64,000 nucleotides of DNA from CAYOHG01 sp964465125 (GTDB taxonomy: Bacteria > Planctomycetota > Phycisphaerae > UBA1845 > Fen-1342). The translations under genes and the position numbers were made by a program. Location: NCBI GenBank assembly GCA_964465125.1, contig CAYXIO010000018.1, forward strand, positions 1-64,000, given 5' to 3'. The notes under the pieces are model-generated. The model did not search any database. It saw only the letters and a program-made list of their open reading frames with translations, and was not told the DNA's origin. Below are positions 32,808 through 40,130 of this stretch, piece after piece; within the stretch, counting starts at the first letter, position 1, and the number at the start of each line of letters is the position of its first letter.

Positions 32808-34100
32808 TTATTCGATCGACCGCACGATCAGCGTGTCATTCTGCCCGCCGAAGCCGAAGCTGTTGCTCAGGCAGGTGCGCACGCGCGCCGCGCGGGCCTG
32901 GTTGGGCACGTAGTCGAGGTCGCAGTTCGGGTCGGGGTTTTGATAGTTGATCGTCGGCGGCAGAACCTGGTCGCGGATGGCCAGCACGCAGGTGATCAGC
33001 TCCACGGCGCCGGCGGCCGCGACGAGGTGTCCGAGCATGCTCTTGACGCTGCTGACCGGAACCTTGCGGGCGTTGTCGCCGAAAACGGCCTTGATGGCGC
33101 GCGTCTCGAGCTTGTCGTTCTCTTCCGTCCCCGTGCCGTGGGCCGAGATGTAGTCGATGTCTTCCGGCTGGAGGGCGGCATCCTTCAGCGCGGCGCGCAT
33201 GGAGGCGATCGCGCCGCGGCCGTCCTCGTGGATGTCGGTCACGCGGAAGGCGTCCGCCGTCGAGCCGTAGCCGATCATCTCGCCCCAGATTCTGGCGCCG
33301 CGGCGGCGGGCGAATTCGAGCTCCTCGAGCACGAGGATTCCCGCGCCTTCGCCGATGACAAAGCCGTCGCGCGTGCGATCGAACGGGCGCGAGGCGGTCT
33401 GCGGCGAGTCGTTGCGGGTGCTCAGCGCGGTCAGTCGATTGAAGCCGGTCACGCCCAGCGGGTGAATCATGCTGTGCGCGCCGCCGGTCATCATCACGTC
33501 GGCGTCGCCGCGCTGAATGATCGCGGTCGCCTCGCCGATGGCCTGGGTGCTGGCGGAGCAGGCGGTCAGCGTATTCAGGCTCGGGCCCTGCGCGTGATAG
33601 CGACAGGCCAGGTGGCCCGCGGCGCAGTTGGGGTCCTGCTCGAACTCGCGGCTGCTGGTCATGGTGGCGTAGGCGCGTTCGGCCCACTTCATCGCGTCGA
33701 GCTGGCGCGTCTGCGGGTTCCAGCCGGTCACCGCCGCCGCGATGAAGTGATCCGTATCGATCGGTCCCTCGCCGGCGCCGAGGTAGATTCCGAACATCTC
33801 CGGATCGATGTTCCGTGCGGCGCCCAGGCCCGAGGCCTGCCAGGCCATCTCGGCGGCGGCCAACGCGAAACCGACGTTGCGGCTGGCGGTCTTGTGATTC
33901 TCGTAGGCCTCGCCGAGGAACTTCCGCAGGTCGAAGTTCTTGACCTCGGCCGAGAAGGTGGTCGGGTAGGCGCTGGCGTCGAAGATCGTCGTGCGGTCGA
34001 TCCCGCATTCCGAGCGCAGCAGCCGCTTCCACGCGCTCTCGATGTCATGCCCGAGCGGCGTGATCCAACCGATGCCCGTGATGACTACGCGACGACGCAT
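32808..34100 (-). CDS. beta-ketoacyl-ACP synthase, complete active site (KAS II-like, KS-alpha)
   Basis: A 430-residue condensing enzyme that elongates an acyl chain on ACP by decarboxylative Claisen condensation with malonyl-ACP. The Cys-His-His triad is intact: Cys181 in LTACSAST, His321 in SAHGTGTEEND and His358 in SMLGHLVAAAG, with Lys352 in SSVKSM. The end GGQNDTLIVR differs little from FabF. The ATG at 34100 has GGAG upstream. It is the last gene of a minus-strand block with a His-less KAS homologue, two dehydratases, an ACP and an LpxL-like acyltransferase, which suggests a dedicated pathway rather than housekeeping fatty acid synthesis. A 134-bp gap with heptamer repeats separates it from the homologue. 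Confidence 0.93.
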   Translation of the reverse strand: MRRRVVITGIGWITPLGHDIESAWKRLLRSECGIDRTTIFDASAYPTTFSAEVKNFDLRKFLGEAYENHKTASRNVGFALAAAEMAWQASGLGAARNIDPEMFGIYLGAGEGPIDTDHFIAAAVTGWNPQTRQLDAMKWAERAYATMTSSREFEQDPNCAAGHLACRYHAQGPSLNTLTACSASTQAIGEATAIIQRGDADVMMTGGAHSMIHPLGVTGFNRLTALSTRNDSPQTASRPFDRTRDGFVIGEGAGILVLEELEFARRRGARIWGEMIGYGSTADAFRVTDIHEDGRGAIASMRAALKDAALQPEDIDYISAHGTGTEENDKLETRAIKAVFGDNARKVPVSSVKSMLGHLVAAAGAVELITCVLAIRDQVLPPTINYQNPDPNCDLDYVPNQARAARVRTCLSNSFGFGGQNDTLIVRSIE

Positions 34101-34179
34101 GGGCGCTCCAACAATGACGAATAGCGAGTTAAGGACTAACCCGGTCGGCGCTTCGCGCAAGGCGCACATGCACCTCAAT

Positions 34180-34216
34180 CGCAATTCGCCGTTCGCATTT
34201 CGCCATTCGCCATTCG
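34180..34216. repeat. tandem heptanucleotide repeat
   Basis: Five degenerate 7-bp units (CAATTCG, CCGTTCG, CATTTCG, CCATTCG, CCATTCG; consensus CCATTCG) lie between the two KAS genes, just after the stop of the upstream one. They resemble short tandem heptamer repeats described in cyanobacteria, and a similar sequence style occurs at 50514-50630. Confidence 0.72.
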
Positions 34217-34234
34217 ATATCCGCTACTCACTGC

Positions 34235-35575
34235 TCACTCGCGATAGCGGCGGATCACCAGGGCCGCGTTCTGTCCGCCGACCAGGGCGTAGGCCTGGCT
34301 GAGAGCCGCCTCGATCCGCGCGTCGACCGGTCCGCGCGTCACCACGCGCAATCCCAGGGCCGGGTCCATCGGGTCGCTGTTGATCGCAGGCGGGATGGTG
34401 TTGTGGTGCACGCTCAGCACCGCCGCGATGAAGTCGATCGCGCCGCTGCCGGCGCCGTTGTTGCCCAGGCCCCCCTTGACGCTCAGCACGGGCGTCTCGG
34501 CGACGTGCGCACCCAGCGTCGTGCGGATGGAGGCGGCCTCCGCCGCGTCGCGATCCGGGATTCCCGTGGCAAACGCTCCGATCAGATCGAGCTGCTCGGG
34601 GGCGACGCGCGCGTCGCGCAGCGCTTTGCGCGCCGCCAGCGCGGTGCCGCGGCCGTCGGGCGGCGGCGGGGCCGGCTGCTGCGAAGCGAAGGCGTCGTTG
34701 CTGGCGCCGAAGCCGACCAGCTCGGCGTAGATGCGCGCCCCGCGCGCCTGGGCGTGCTCGAGCGCTTCGAGCACCACGATTCCGCCGCCTTCCGACACCA
34801 CGGTCCCGCTGCGGCGCAGCCCGAACGGCCGGCATGCGCGGGCGGGCTCACCGTTCTCCACGCTGAGCCGCTTGCCCAGCGACTGGCGCAGCAGGGCCAT
34901 CGGGTTGATCTTGCTCTCGGCGCCGCCGCAGAGGCAAACGTCCGCCACGCCGCGCGCGATCGTGCGGAACGCCTCGCCGATGGCCAGGTGGCTGCTGGCC
35001 TCGCCGCAGGTGATGGTGTTGCTGGGCCCCTGCGTGTCGTGCACGATGGTGACGTGGCAGGCCAGCATGTTGGGCAGGAACTTGAGCAGCCAGAGGGGCG
35101 TGAGATTGGTCATGCCCTCGGCGCCCCACTTGATCAGCGTGAAGTTGTCATCGACGACGGCGGCGGAAAGGGCCTCGGCCAGCTCGGGCAGGTCGGCGCA
35201 AATCAGCCCGGCGCCGATGTTGCAGCCGACGCGCGTGCTGTCCGGAAGCCGGGAGCCGTCGGCCTCGCCGCGCTCCACCAGGCACTTGGTGTGCAGCCCG
35301 CTGTCGCACACCGCAACGTGGGCGGCGGCGACGGCCAGGACGATGTCCCGGGCCATGATCTTGCCGGCCTTGCGGTACTTCTTGGGCACGAAGTCGCCGA
35401 TCTCCAGCGCGCCGATCTCCGCGCCGATCTGCGAATCGAACCGGGACGGGTCGAACGCGCTCAGCCGGCGGACTGCGTTGCGGCCCTCCAGCAGGCCGTT
35501 CCAGAACTCCGCGGCGCCGCGGCCGATCGGCGTGACGGGGCCCAGTCCGGTGATGACGACCCGGCGCTCGCTCAC
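34235..35575 (-). CDS. KAS-fold protein lacking both catalytic histidines (KS-beta / chain-length-factor-like)
   Basis: A 446-residue ketosynthase homologue. The nucleophile-equivalent Cys190 is kept (TITCGEASSH), but the first His position reads IGAFATG (Phe335 for His) and the second reads LGNNGAG (Asn372 for His). It should not be able to decarboxylate malonyl-ACP by the usual mechanism. A non-catalytic partner of the complete KAS at 32808-34100 is likely, as with chain-length factors of type II PKS, although those normally replace the Cys with Gln. It starts at GTG 35575, overlapping the dehydratase stop by 4 bp (GTGA), and ends just before the heptamer repeats. Confidence 0.85.
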   Translation of the reverse strand: MSERRVVITGLGPVTPIGRGAAEFWNGLLEGRNAVRRLSAFDPSRFDSQIGAEIGALEIGDFVPKKYRKAGKIMARDIVLAVAAAHVAVCDSGLHTKCLVERGEADGSRLPDSTRVGCNIGAGLICADLPELAEALSAAVVDDNFTLIKWGAEGMTNLTPLWLLKFLPNMLACHVTIVHDTQGPSNTITCGEASSHLAIGEAFRTIARGVADVCLCGGAESKINPMALLRQSLGKRLSVENGEPARACRPFGLRRSGTVVSEGGGIVVLEALEHAQARGARIYAELVGFGASNDAFASQQPAPPPPDGRGTALAARKALRDARVAPEQLDLIGAFATGIPDRDAAEAASIRTTLGAHVAETPVLSVKGGLGNNGAGSGAIDFIAAVLSVHHNTIPPAINSDPMDPALGLRVVTRGPVDARIEAALSQAYALVGGQNAALVIRRYRE

Positions 35576-36060
35576 AGCGAAATCCTTTCAGCAGCGCGCA
35601 TCCGGTAGGTGGCCAGCAGGGCGCGGAACTCCGGCGTGAAGACGAAATTCTCCTCCGGGAATTCGAGGCCGCTCAGGTTCTGGTCGATGTGCGAGAACAC
35701 GATTTCGACTTCGCCGACCAGCTCGTCCTGAATCGTGATCCGCCCGCGGGTGGCGGCGGCGGCGGCGGTCAGGTGCTCGACCGACGCTTCGTAGCGCAGC
35801 GTCTCGCCGGGCCGGACCAGCCGGTCGAAGCGCGCCCGCGTCACCTTAGCGAGGATCACCTTCTCGCGGAAGTCGCGCGCTTCGCCGACCAGGATACCGG
35901 CGGTCTGAGCCATGCCCTCGATCATCAGGCTGGCGGGCATGACCGGAAACTCGGGGAAATGGTCGTGCAGGTGGTCCTCCGCGAGCGTGACGTTCTTCAC
36001 CGTCACGGCCCGGCGGCCCGACTCAAACTGCTCGAAGCGATCGAACCAGATCCAGCGCAC
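35572..36060 (-). CDS. FabZ-like 3-hydroxyacyl-ACP dehydratase (hot-dog fold), first copy
   Basis: A 162-residue hot-dog protein removing water from 3-hydroxyacyl-ACP. The active-site helix has His34 and Glu48 in HFPEFPVMPASLMIEGMAQ, near the FabZ pattern, with Ala-Ser where FabZ has Gly-Val/Ile. Strand ITIQDELVGEVEIVFSHID follows. The start is GTG 36060 (RWIWFDRFEQFESG), a typical N-terminus for the FabA/FabZ group. It lies 16 bp after the ACP gene and overlaps the next KAS-like gene by 4 bp. Confidence 0.88.
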   Translation of the reverse strand: MRWIWFDRFEQFESGRRAVTVKNVTLAEDHLHDHFPEFPVMPASLMIEGMAQTAGILVGEARDFREKVILAKVTRARFDRLVRPGETLRYEASVEHLTAAAAATRGRITIQDELVGEVEIVFSHIDQNLSGLEFPEENFVFTPEFRALLATYRMRAAERISL

Positions 36061-36076
36061 GAATCTCGCGCCCTCT

Positions 36077-36472
36077 CTAGGAACCGAGCTTGGCCCGCAC
36101 GAAATTCACGATCGTGCCGACGGTGAACACGTCCGAGATCTTGTCGATGTCGGGGTCCTGCGCGAACTGGCTGAGATCCGCATGCGGCATCGCCTGCTTG
36201 AGCGCCGCCAGGCCGCGCTCGTTCAGCTTGCGGTCGTTCACGTAGTCGGCGTTGCTCAGCACGTTGCTGGGGATCAGCTCTTCCTGCGGAATCTTCAGCC
36301 CGAAAGTCTTTTCCAGGCGAAACACGATGTCCAGAAAGTCGATCGACTCGGCCCCCAGGTCGCCGGTGAGCGTGGCGCTCTCGGTGACCTCGTCCTCCTC
36401 GACGCTCAGCGCATCGACCAGCGTCTGTCGGACCTTCTCGAACACTTCCTCTCGCGTCATGGTTGCAGCCAT
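36077..36472 (-). CDS. acyl carrier protein with an internal insertion
   Basis: A 131-residue carrier protein; ordinary ACPs have about 78-85 residues. The phosphopantetheine site is Ser43 in DLGAESIDFLDIVFRLEKTFG (E-S-I rather than D-S-L). After helix II and IPQEELIP, about 45 extra residues (NVLSNADYVNDRKLNERGLAALKQAMPHADLSQFAQDPDID) precede the final ISDVFTVGTIVNFV helix. The insertion could mark this ACP for its cognate KAS pair and acyltransferase. It sits between the two dehydratase genes. Confidence 0.92.
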   Translation of the reverse strand: MAATMTREEVFEKVRQTLVDALSVEEDEVTESATLTGDLGAESIDFLDIVFRLEKTFGLKIPQEELIPSNVLSNADYVNDRKLNERGLAALKQAMPHADLSQFAQDPDIDKISDVFTVGTIVNFVRAKLGS

Positions 36473-36520
36473 ACCTGCCTTCCTCCACTCGACCGCGCGG
36501 TGGTTGCCGCGTCCGATGCG

Positions 36521-37015
36521 CTACACGGCCGCGGCCGGCGCCGTCACGCCCCGCCACAGCAGCGCGAACTGGCAGCGCAGGCGGGCGCGCAGCCGTTCAT
36601 CCATCTCCCTCAGGTCCGGATCGCTGTCGCACAGGTTCAGGTGACGCAGGGTCAGGCGGGCCTTGACGATCTCGCGCCCCGCGACCGACCCACTGGCCGC
36701 GAAAGCACTGTGCGCCTCGGCCAGCTCTTTGCACTCGCACGTCACGGACATCACCTGCCCGGGGGCCAGGAAGCTGCGATACGTGACGTTTCGGGCTTCC
36801 TTCAGAACCACCAGGCTGTGCGAAAAATCCTGGCTGTGCCGCACCAGCCACGCCGACGCCTGAGTCATCGCCTCCAGCATCAGCACGCCGGGCAGCACCG
36901 GGAACGTCGGAAAATGATCCGCCAGGTATTCCTCGGCCAGCGACAGGGCCTTCTCCGCGACGATCCGGCGCCCCGGCTCGAGCTCCAGTATCCGATCAAC
37001 CAGGACGAACTTCAC
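36521..37015 (-). CDS. FabZ-like 3-hydroxyacyl-ACP dehydratase (hot-dog fold), second copy
   Basis: A 164-residue hot-dog protein. His34 and Glu48 sit in DHFPTFPVLPGVLMLEAMTQAS, close to FabZ/FabA. KEARNVTYRSFLAPGQVMSVTCECKEL is the second strand region, and the C-terminal helix is longer than in FabZ. It is related to, but clearly different from, the copy at 35572-36060. Two different dehydratases beside one ACP suggest that they act at different chain lengths or that one is a dehydratase-isomerase. It begins 129 bp after the LpxL-like gene. Confidence 0.9.
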   Translation of the reverse strand: MKFVLVDRILELEPGRRIVAEKALSLAEEYLADHFPTFPVLPGVLMLEAMTQASAWLVRHSQDFSHSLVVLKEARNVTYRSFLAPGQVMSVTCECKELAEAHSAFAASGSVAGREIVKARLTLRHLNLCDSDPDLREMDERLRARLRCQFALLWRGVTAPAAAV

Positions 37016-37144
37016 GCCGGCGTACCATCCTCATGACCATCCAACCGCGCGCCGCGACCCGATCGTCCGGCACAAGTTGGGCGGATTCTATCCGCGCCGC
37101 CGTAGACCGGCTAGCCGACCACCAAGCCGTGCGAACATAACCGC

Positions 37145-38149
37145 TTACGAGCGGCTCAAATGATCCGGGTGCTTGCGGACGTGGGCCTCGATCCCGTCCG
37201 CATACTTCTGCATCAGCTCGCCCACCAGCCCCGGATCGTCCCGACCGGACGCTTCGCCTGGCACAAACAGCGGCGGTTGCGCGATCAGCCGGAAGTAGAA
37301 TCCCGGCCGCGAGACGACAAACGCTTGCAGGATCGTCGCGCGGCAGCGCAGCGCAATCTGCAAGGTCCCGGTCAGGAACTCGCGCTGCTCGCCGAAGATG
37401 CGCACCGGGCAGGTCTTGAGCGACAGACCGCGTATCCGCCCGATGTCCAGCGCGCTGCCGACCACCCGGTTCTCCTGGAAGCAGCGGTAGATGTCGCGCG
37501 GGAACGAGTCGGCATACAGCACGCGGATCGAGCGAATCTCGGGAAACGTCTCGGCGTACATGTCCTGCACGTAGAGCCGGCTCGCACCCTCGTTCCGGTC
37601 GCGAATCCCCGCGCAGCGATAGCCCAGCAGGGCCATCAGCAGGCCCGCCACGTGGTGCGAACCATTGTGACTCAAGAGCACGTAGACCCCGTTCCCGCGC
37701 GCCAGCGCCTGATCCAGATGCTCGCGGCCGTGGAAGCGGATTCGCCGGAGGATCTTGTGCTTCGGCAGCCGATCGAAGATCAGGTAGAAAAGCTTGTCGC
37801 AGCGCGTTCGGCAGAAGTAGCGCCGGATGATTCGGTTCTGCCGCGAGCGCGAAACGCCCTCCGGGAAGACGGCGTCCAGGGCGCGTCGATAGCGCCCCCG
37901 GCGTTTGAAGTTGATCAAGTACTCGAGCGCGCCGAAGAAGCGGCCGAAAACGTACAGGCCCTTCAGGCTGAACAGGCGCGCCCAGAGCCAGAGGAACCCG
38001 CGCACGAGCTCGAACTTGAAGCGGGTAAACCAGTGGACACCGGGGCGCGAGGGCTGCCCGTTACCCGTCGGCGGACTTGGCCGGTCGGGCGACACACCTT
38101 CCCCCGCCGCCGCGGTCCCGCGGCTGGTTTGTGCAAGATCGGTCAGCAT
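37145..38149 (-). CDS. LpxL/HtrB-like acyltransferase with altered active-site motif
   Basis: A 334-residue membrane-associated protein with the fold of lipid A late acyltransferases: an amphipathic N-terminal helix (WFTRFKFELVRGFLWLWARLFSLKG), FFGALEYLINFKRRGRYRRAL, then GNGVYVLLSHNGSHHVAGL. Canonical members have H-x4-D/E (HxGxWE); here His161 is kept but residue 166 is His, so the charge-relay acid seems to be replaced. Later blocks (SALDIGRIRGLSLKTCPVRIFGEQREFLTGTLQIALRC) match the family. It heads the KAS/ACP/dehydratase block and may move the finished acyl chain from ACP to a lipid or glycolipid. Confidence 0.78.
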   Translation of the reverse strand: MLTDLAQTSRGTAAAGEGVSPDRPSPPTGNGQPSRPGVHWFTRFKFELVRGFLWLWARLFSLKGLYVFGRFFGALEYLINFKRRGRYRRALDAVFPEGVSRSRQNRIIRRYFCRTRCDKLFYLIFDRLPKHKILRRIRFHGREHLDQALARGNGVYVLLSHNGSHHVAGLLMALLGYRCAGIRDRNEGASRLYVQDMYAETFPEIRSIRVLYADSFPRDIYRCFQENRVVGSALDIGRIRGLSLKTCPVRIFGEQREFLTGTLQIALRCRATILQAFVVSRPGFYFRLIAQPPLFVPGEASGRDDPGLVGELMQKYADGIEAHVRKHPDHLSRS

Positions 38150-38209
38150 CGGGCAACCATTCTGCTGGTGAACGCACGGCTCCGCAATAGCGCCCGCAGC
38201 GCGGACGGC

Positions 38210-39580
38210 CTATCCCGTGCCACCGCCGGCCTGCGCGCGCGTGATCTCGCGCACTTCCGAGCGGACCTGCTGAATCGCCGAGCGAACGCTGGCCAGGAAG
38301 CGATTCACCTGCGTCTCGGCCCGCCCGGTGGTGTCGTGCAGCTCCTCGAGCATGTCGTCCAACTCCAGCATCAGGTGGGTCAGCCAGTCCTGATCGTGCG
38401 TCCGCACCTGGGACACCACGCTGCGATAGGTCCGCTCGGCCGCGACGAACTCGGCCTCCGTGCAGTCATGACGCCGCACGGTTTCGTGAAAGCGGTGCAC
38501 ACCTTCGGCGATCGACCGGATTTCCGCCGCCACGGAGCGCTCGCGATCGACCAGGGCCCGCGCGGCCTCGCGGTGCTCATGGCGCGCCCCGCTGTCGCTG
38601 AGCTTCTCGCGCAGCTCGCGGAAGCGCGGCTCCGGCAGCACCAGCGGCTGCGAGGCGTGGATCGAGGAGAGCCGCCGCAGCGCTTTGGCGGCCGTTTCGT
38701 GGTCGCCGCGCTCCGCCGCCGCGAGCGCCACCTGCTCAAGCCGGAGGATTTCCGCCTCGAGCTCGACGCGGCGCCGCTCGACCTGGGCGAGGTCGTAGCG
38801 GCAGTGCTCGATCTGGGCGGTGCTGATGATGTCCGGATAGCGTCGATACAGCGTCACGAGCTGCTCAAGCCGCGGTCGTGCACCGCTCAGGTCGTAGCGC
38901 GCGAGACGGGTCTGAAATTCGCCCAGCTCGCGTCGAAACTGAGCCAGAATCTCCATCAAGCCCGGCGTGCCGCGCGGAGACTCGGAGCGTAGGCTCTGCC
39001 AGGGAGGCGGGTTCGCGGTGGGGCCGGCACGATTGGCCTCCAGCCGTGCTTGCAGCTCGGCCTCGCGCTCCGCGATGCAGGCGCGGATCATCGCCGCCAG
39101 CGCGGAGTCGCGCAGCACGTCCGGGTGATTCAGCGCCCGCTGCGAAACGTAGCTGAGCGAGTTCTGGTCGCGCGCTTCACGCATGATCTCGGAAGAAAGC
39201 TGATAGTAGATCGCGTCGCGGTGACGATGCTCGTGCGGGTTGCCTTGTCCGGCGGGACCGAAGAGGGCCATTCGGGCGAATTCCCGCGCCGCGCCGCGCC
39301 ATTCCGGCGGGGTCTCCGGCCGATCGAGCAGGTCGAACGGCAGCGCAGCCCGTTCGCTCAGCCAGCCGCGCGCCGTGAGCCGCCGCAGAACGTCTGCTGC
39401 CAGCGGCGCGGGAAGCACCGAAGCGGCGACGCGCGCCGCGTCCATCGGTGCGAGCTCCCCGGCACGCCTCAGCACGCGCCGCAGGCGCTTGTCCGCGAGA
39501 AGAACGCTCCTGGGCCAGTCTACGCGGGGCTGGTCGGCGGCGGGCACGGCGCTGGGCGCGGACGAGACGTGCGGAAACAC
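38210..39580 (-). CDS. hypothetical helical protein
   Basis: A 456-residue protein, not recognised. The N-terminal third (about 1-180) is globular with RSVLLADKRLRRVLRRAGELAPMDAARVAASVLP and RDAIYYQLSSEIMREARDQNSLSYVSQRALNHPDVLRDSALAAMIRACI. The C-terminal two thirds are long charged helices with coiled-coil character. No signal peptide or membrane segment is visible. The GTG at 39580 is chosen because GAGGGT lies upstream; upstream frame sequence (to 39796) is atypical and overlaps the VanZ gene. It follows parA and a VanZ gene on the same strand, so a link to chromosome organisation is possible but unproven. Confidence 0.62.
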   Translation of the reverse strand: MFPHVSSAPSAVPAADQPRVDWPRSVLLADKRLRRVLRRAGELAPMDAARVAASVLPAPLAADVLRRLTARGWLSERAALPFDLLDRPETPPEWRGAAREFARMALFGPAGQGNPHEHRHRDAIYYQLSSEIMREARDQNSLSYVSQRALNHPDVLRDSALAAMIRACIAEREAELQARLEANRAGPTANPPPWQSLRSESPRGTPGLMEILAQFRRELGEFQTRLARYDLSGARPRLEQLVTLYRRYPDIISTAQIEHCRYDLAQVERRRVELEAEILRLEQVALAAAERGDHETAAKALRRLSSIHASQPLVLPEPRFRELREKLSDSGARHEHREAARALVDRERSVAAEIRSIAEGVHRFHETVRRHDCTEAEFVAAERTYRSVVSQVRTHDQDWLTHLMLELDDMLEELHDTTGRAETQVNRFLASVRSAIQQVRSEVREITRAQAGGGTG

Positions 39581-39692
39581 GCGAGGACCCTCGTCCAAGG
39601 CCTGATCTGTATCTACGAGTTTACCTCGCGGGGCTCGTTCGGGAAGCCTTTTTTGGAGCTGGGAACCGCGAGTTCGTGTTGCGCCGGACGGC

Positions 39693-40130
39693 TCAGGCTT
39701 CGGGCGGCACACGCCCGACAGGACCGGACGGCCCGCGCGCCACCCAGCGCCGGCGAAGCTCCAGGCCCCCCAGCACCAGCCCGATGCCCGCCACATCGGC
39801 GATCCAATCGGCCAGATCCGGCGTGCGATCGACGAACTGCTGCAAGTACTCGTCCACCCCCGCCCAAAGCGTCAGTACGACCGCGGCCTGCCAGACGAAC
39901 CAGACCGGCCGGGGGCGCGAGAGCGTTTCCGCGAACCGCCAGTAGAGAAATGCGAGCATGCCGAACGCGCCGAAATGTGCCAGCGTGTCGCTCTGTTCGG
40001 GTCCCGCGATTTGCAGCCGCGGTAGGTGGGTCAGCGCGAAGAGGAACACCCAGTATGCCGGGAGCACGCGGCGATACCAGTGCGCCCAGGCGGGGGACCA
40101 GCTTCGCAGCCAGTTATTCGAGGCCGACAT
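39693..40130 (-). CDS. VanZ-like membrane protein
   Basis: A 145-residue membrane protein with about four hydrophobic segments. The VanZ-like core has AYWVFLFALTHLP, SDTLAHFGAFGMLAFLYWR, AAVVLTLWAGVDEYLQQFVDRTPDLADWIADVAGIGLVLGGL, in which the conserved D-K/T-x-x-H-F and D-E-x-x-Q-x-x-x-x-R-x-x-D-x-x-D patterns are visible. Members are linked to teicoplanin resistance or phosphotransbutyrylase-like annotations, but most have no known role. The start overlaps the 3' end of parA by 17 bp, so the two are probably coupled. Confidence 0.85.
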   Translation of the reverse strand: MSASNNWLRSWSPAWAHWYRRVLPAYWVFLFALTHLPRLQIAGPEQSDTLAHFGAFGMLAFLYWRFAETLSRPRPVWFVWQAAVVLTLWAGVDEYLQQFVDRTPDLADWIADVAGIGLVLGGLELRRRWVARGPSGPVGRVPPEA

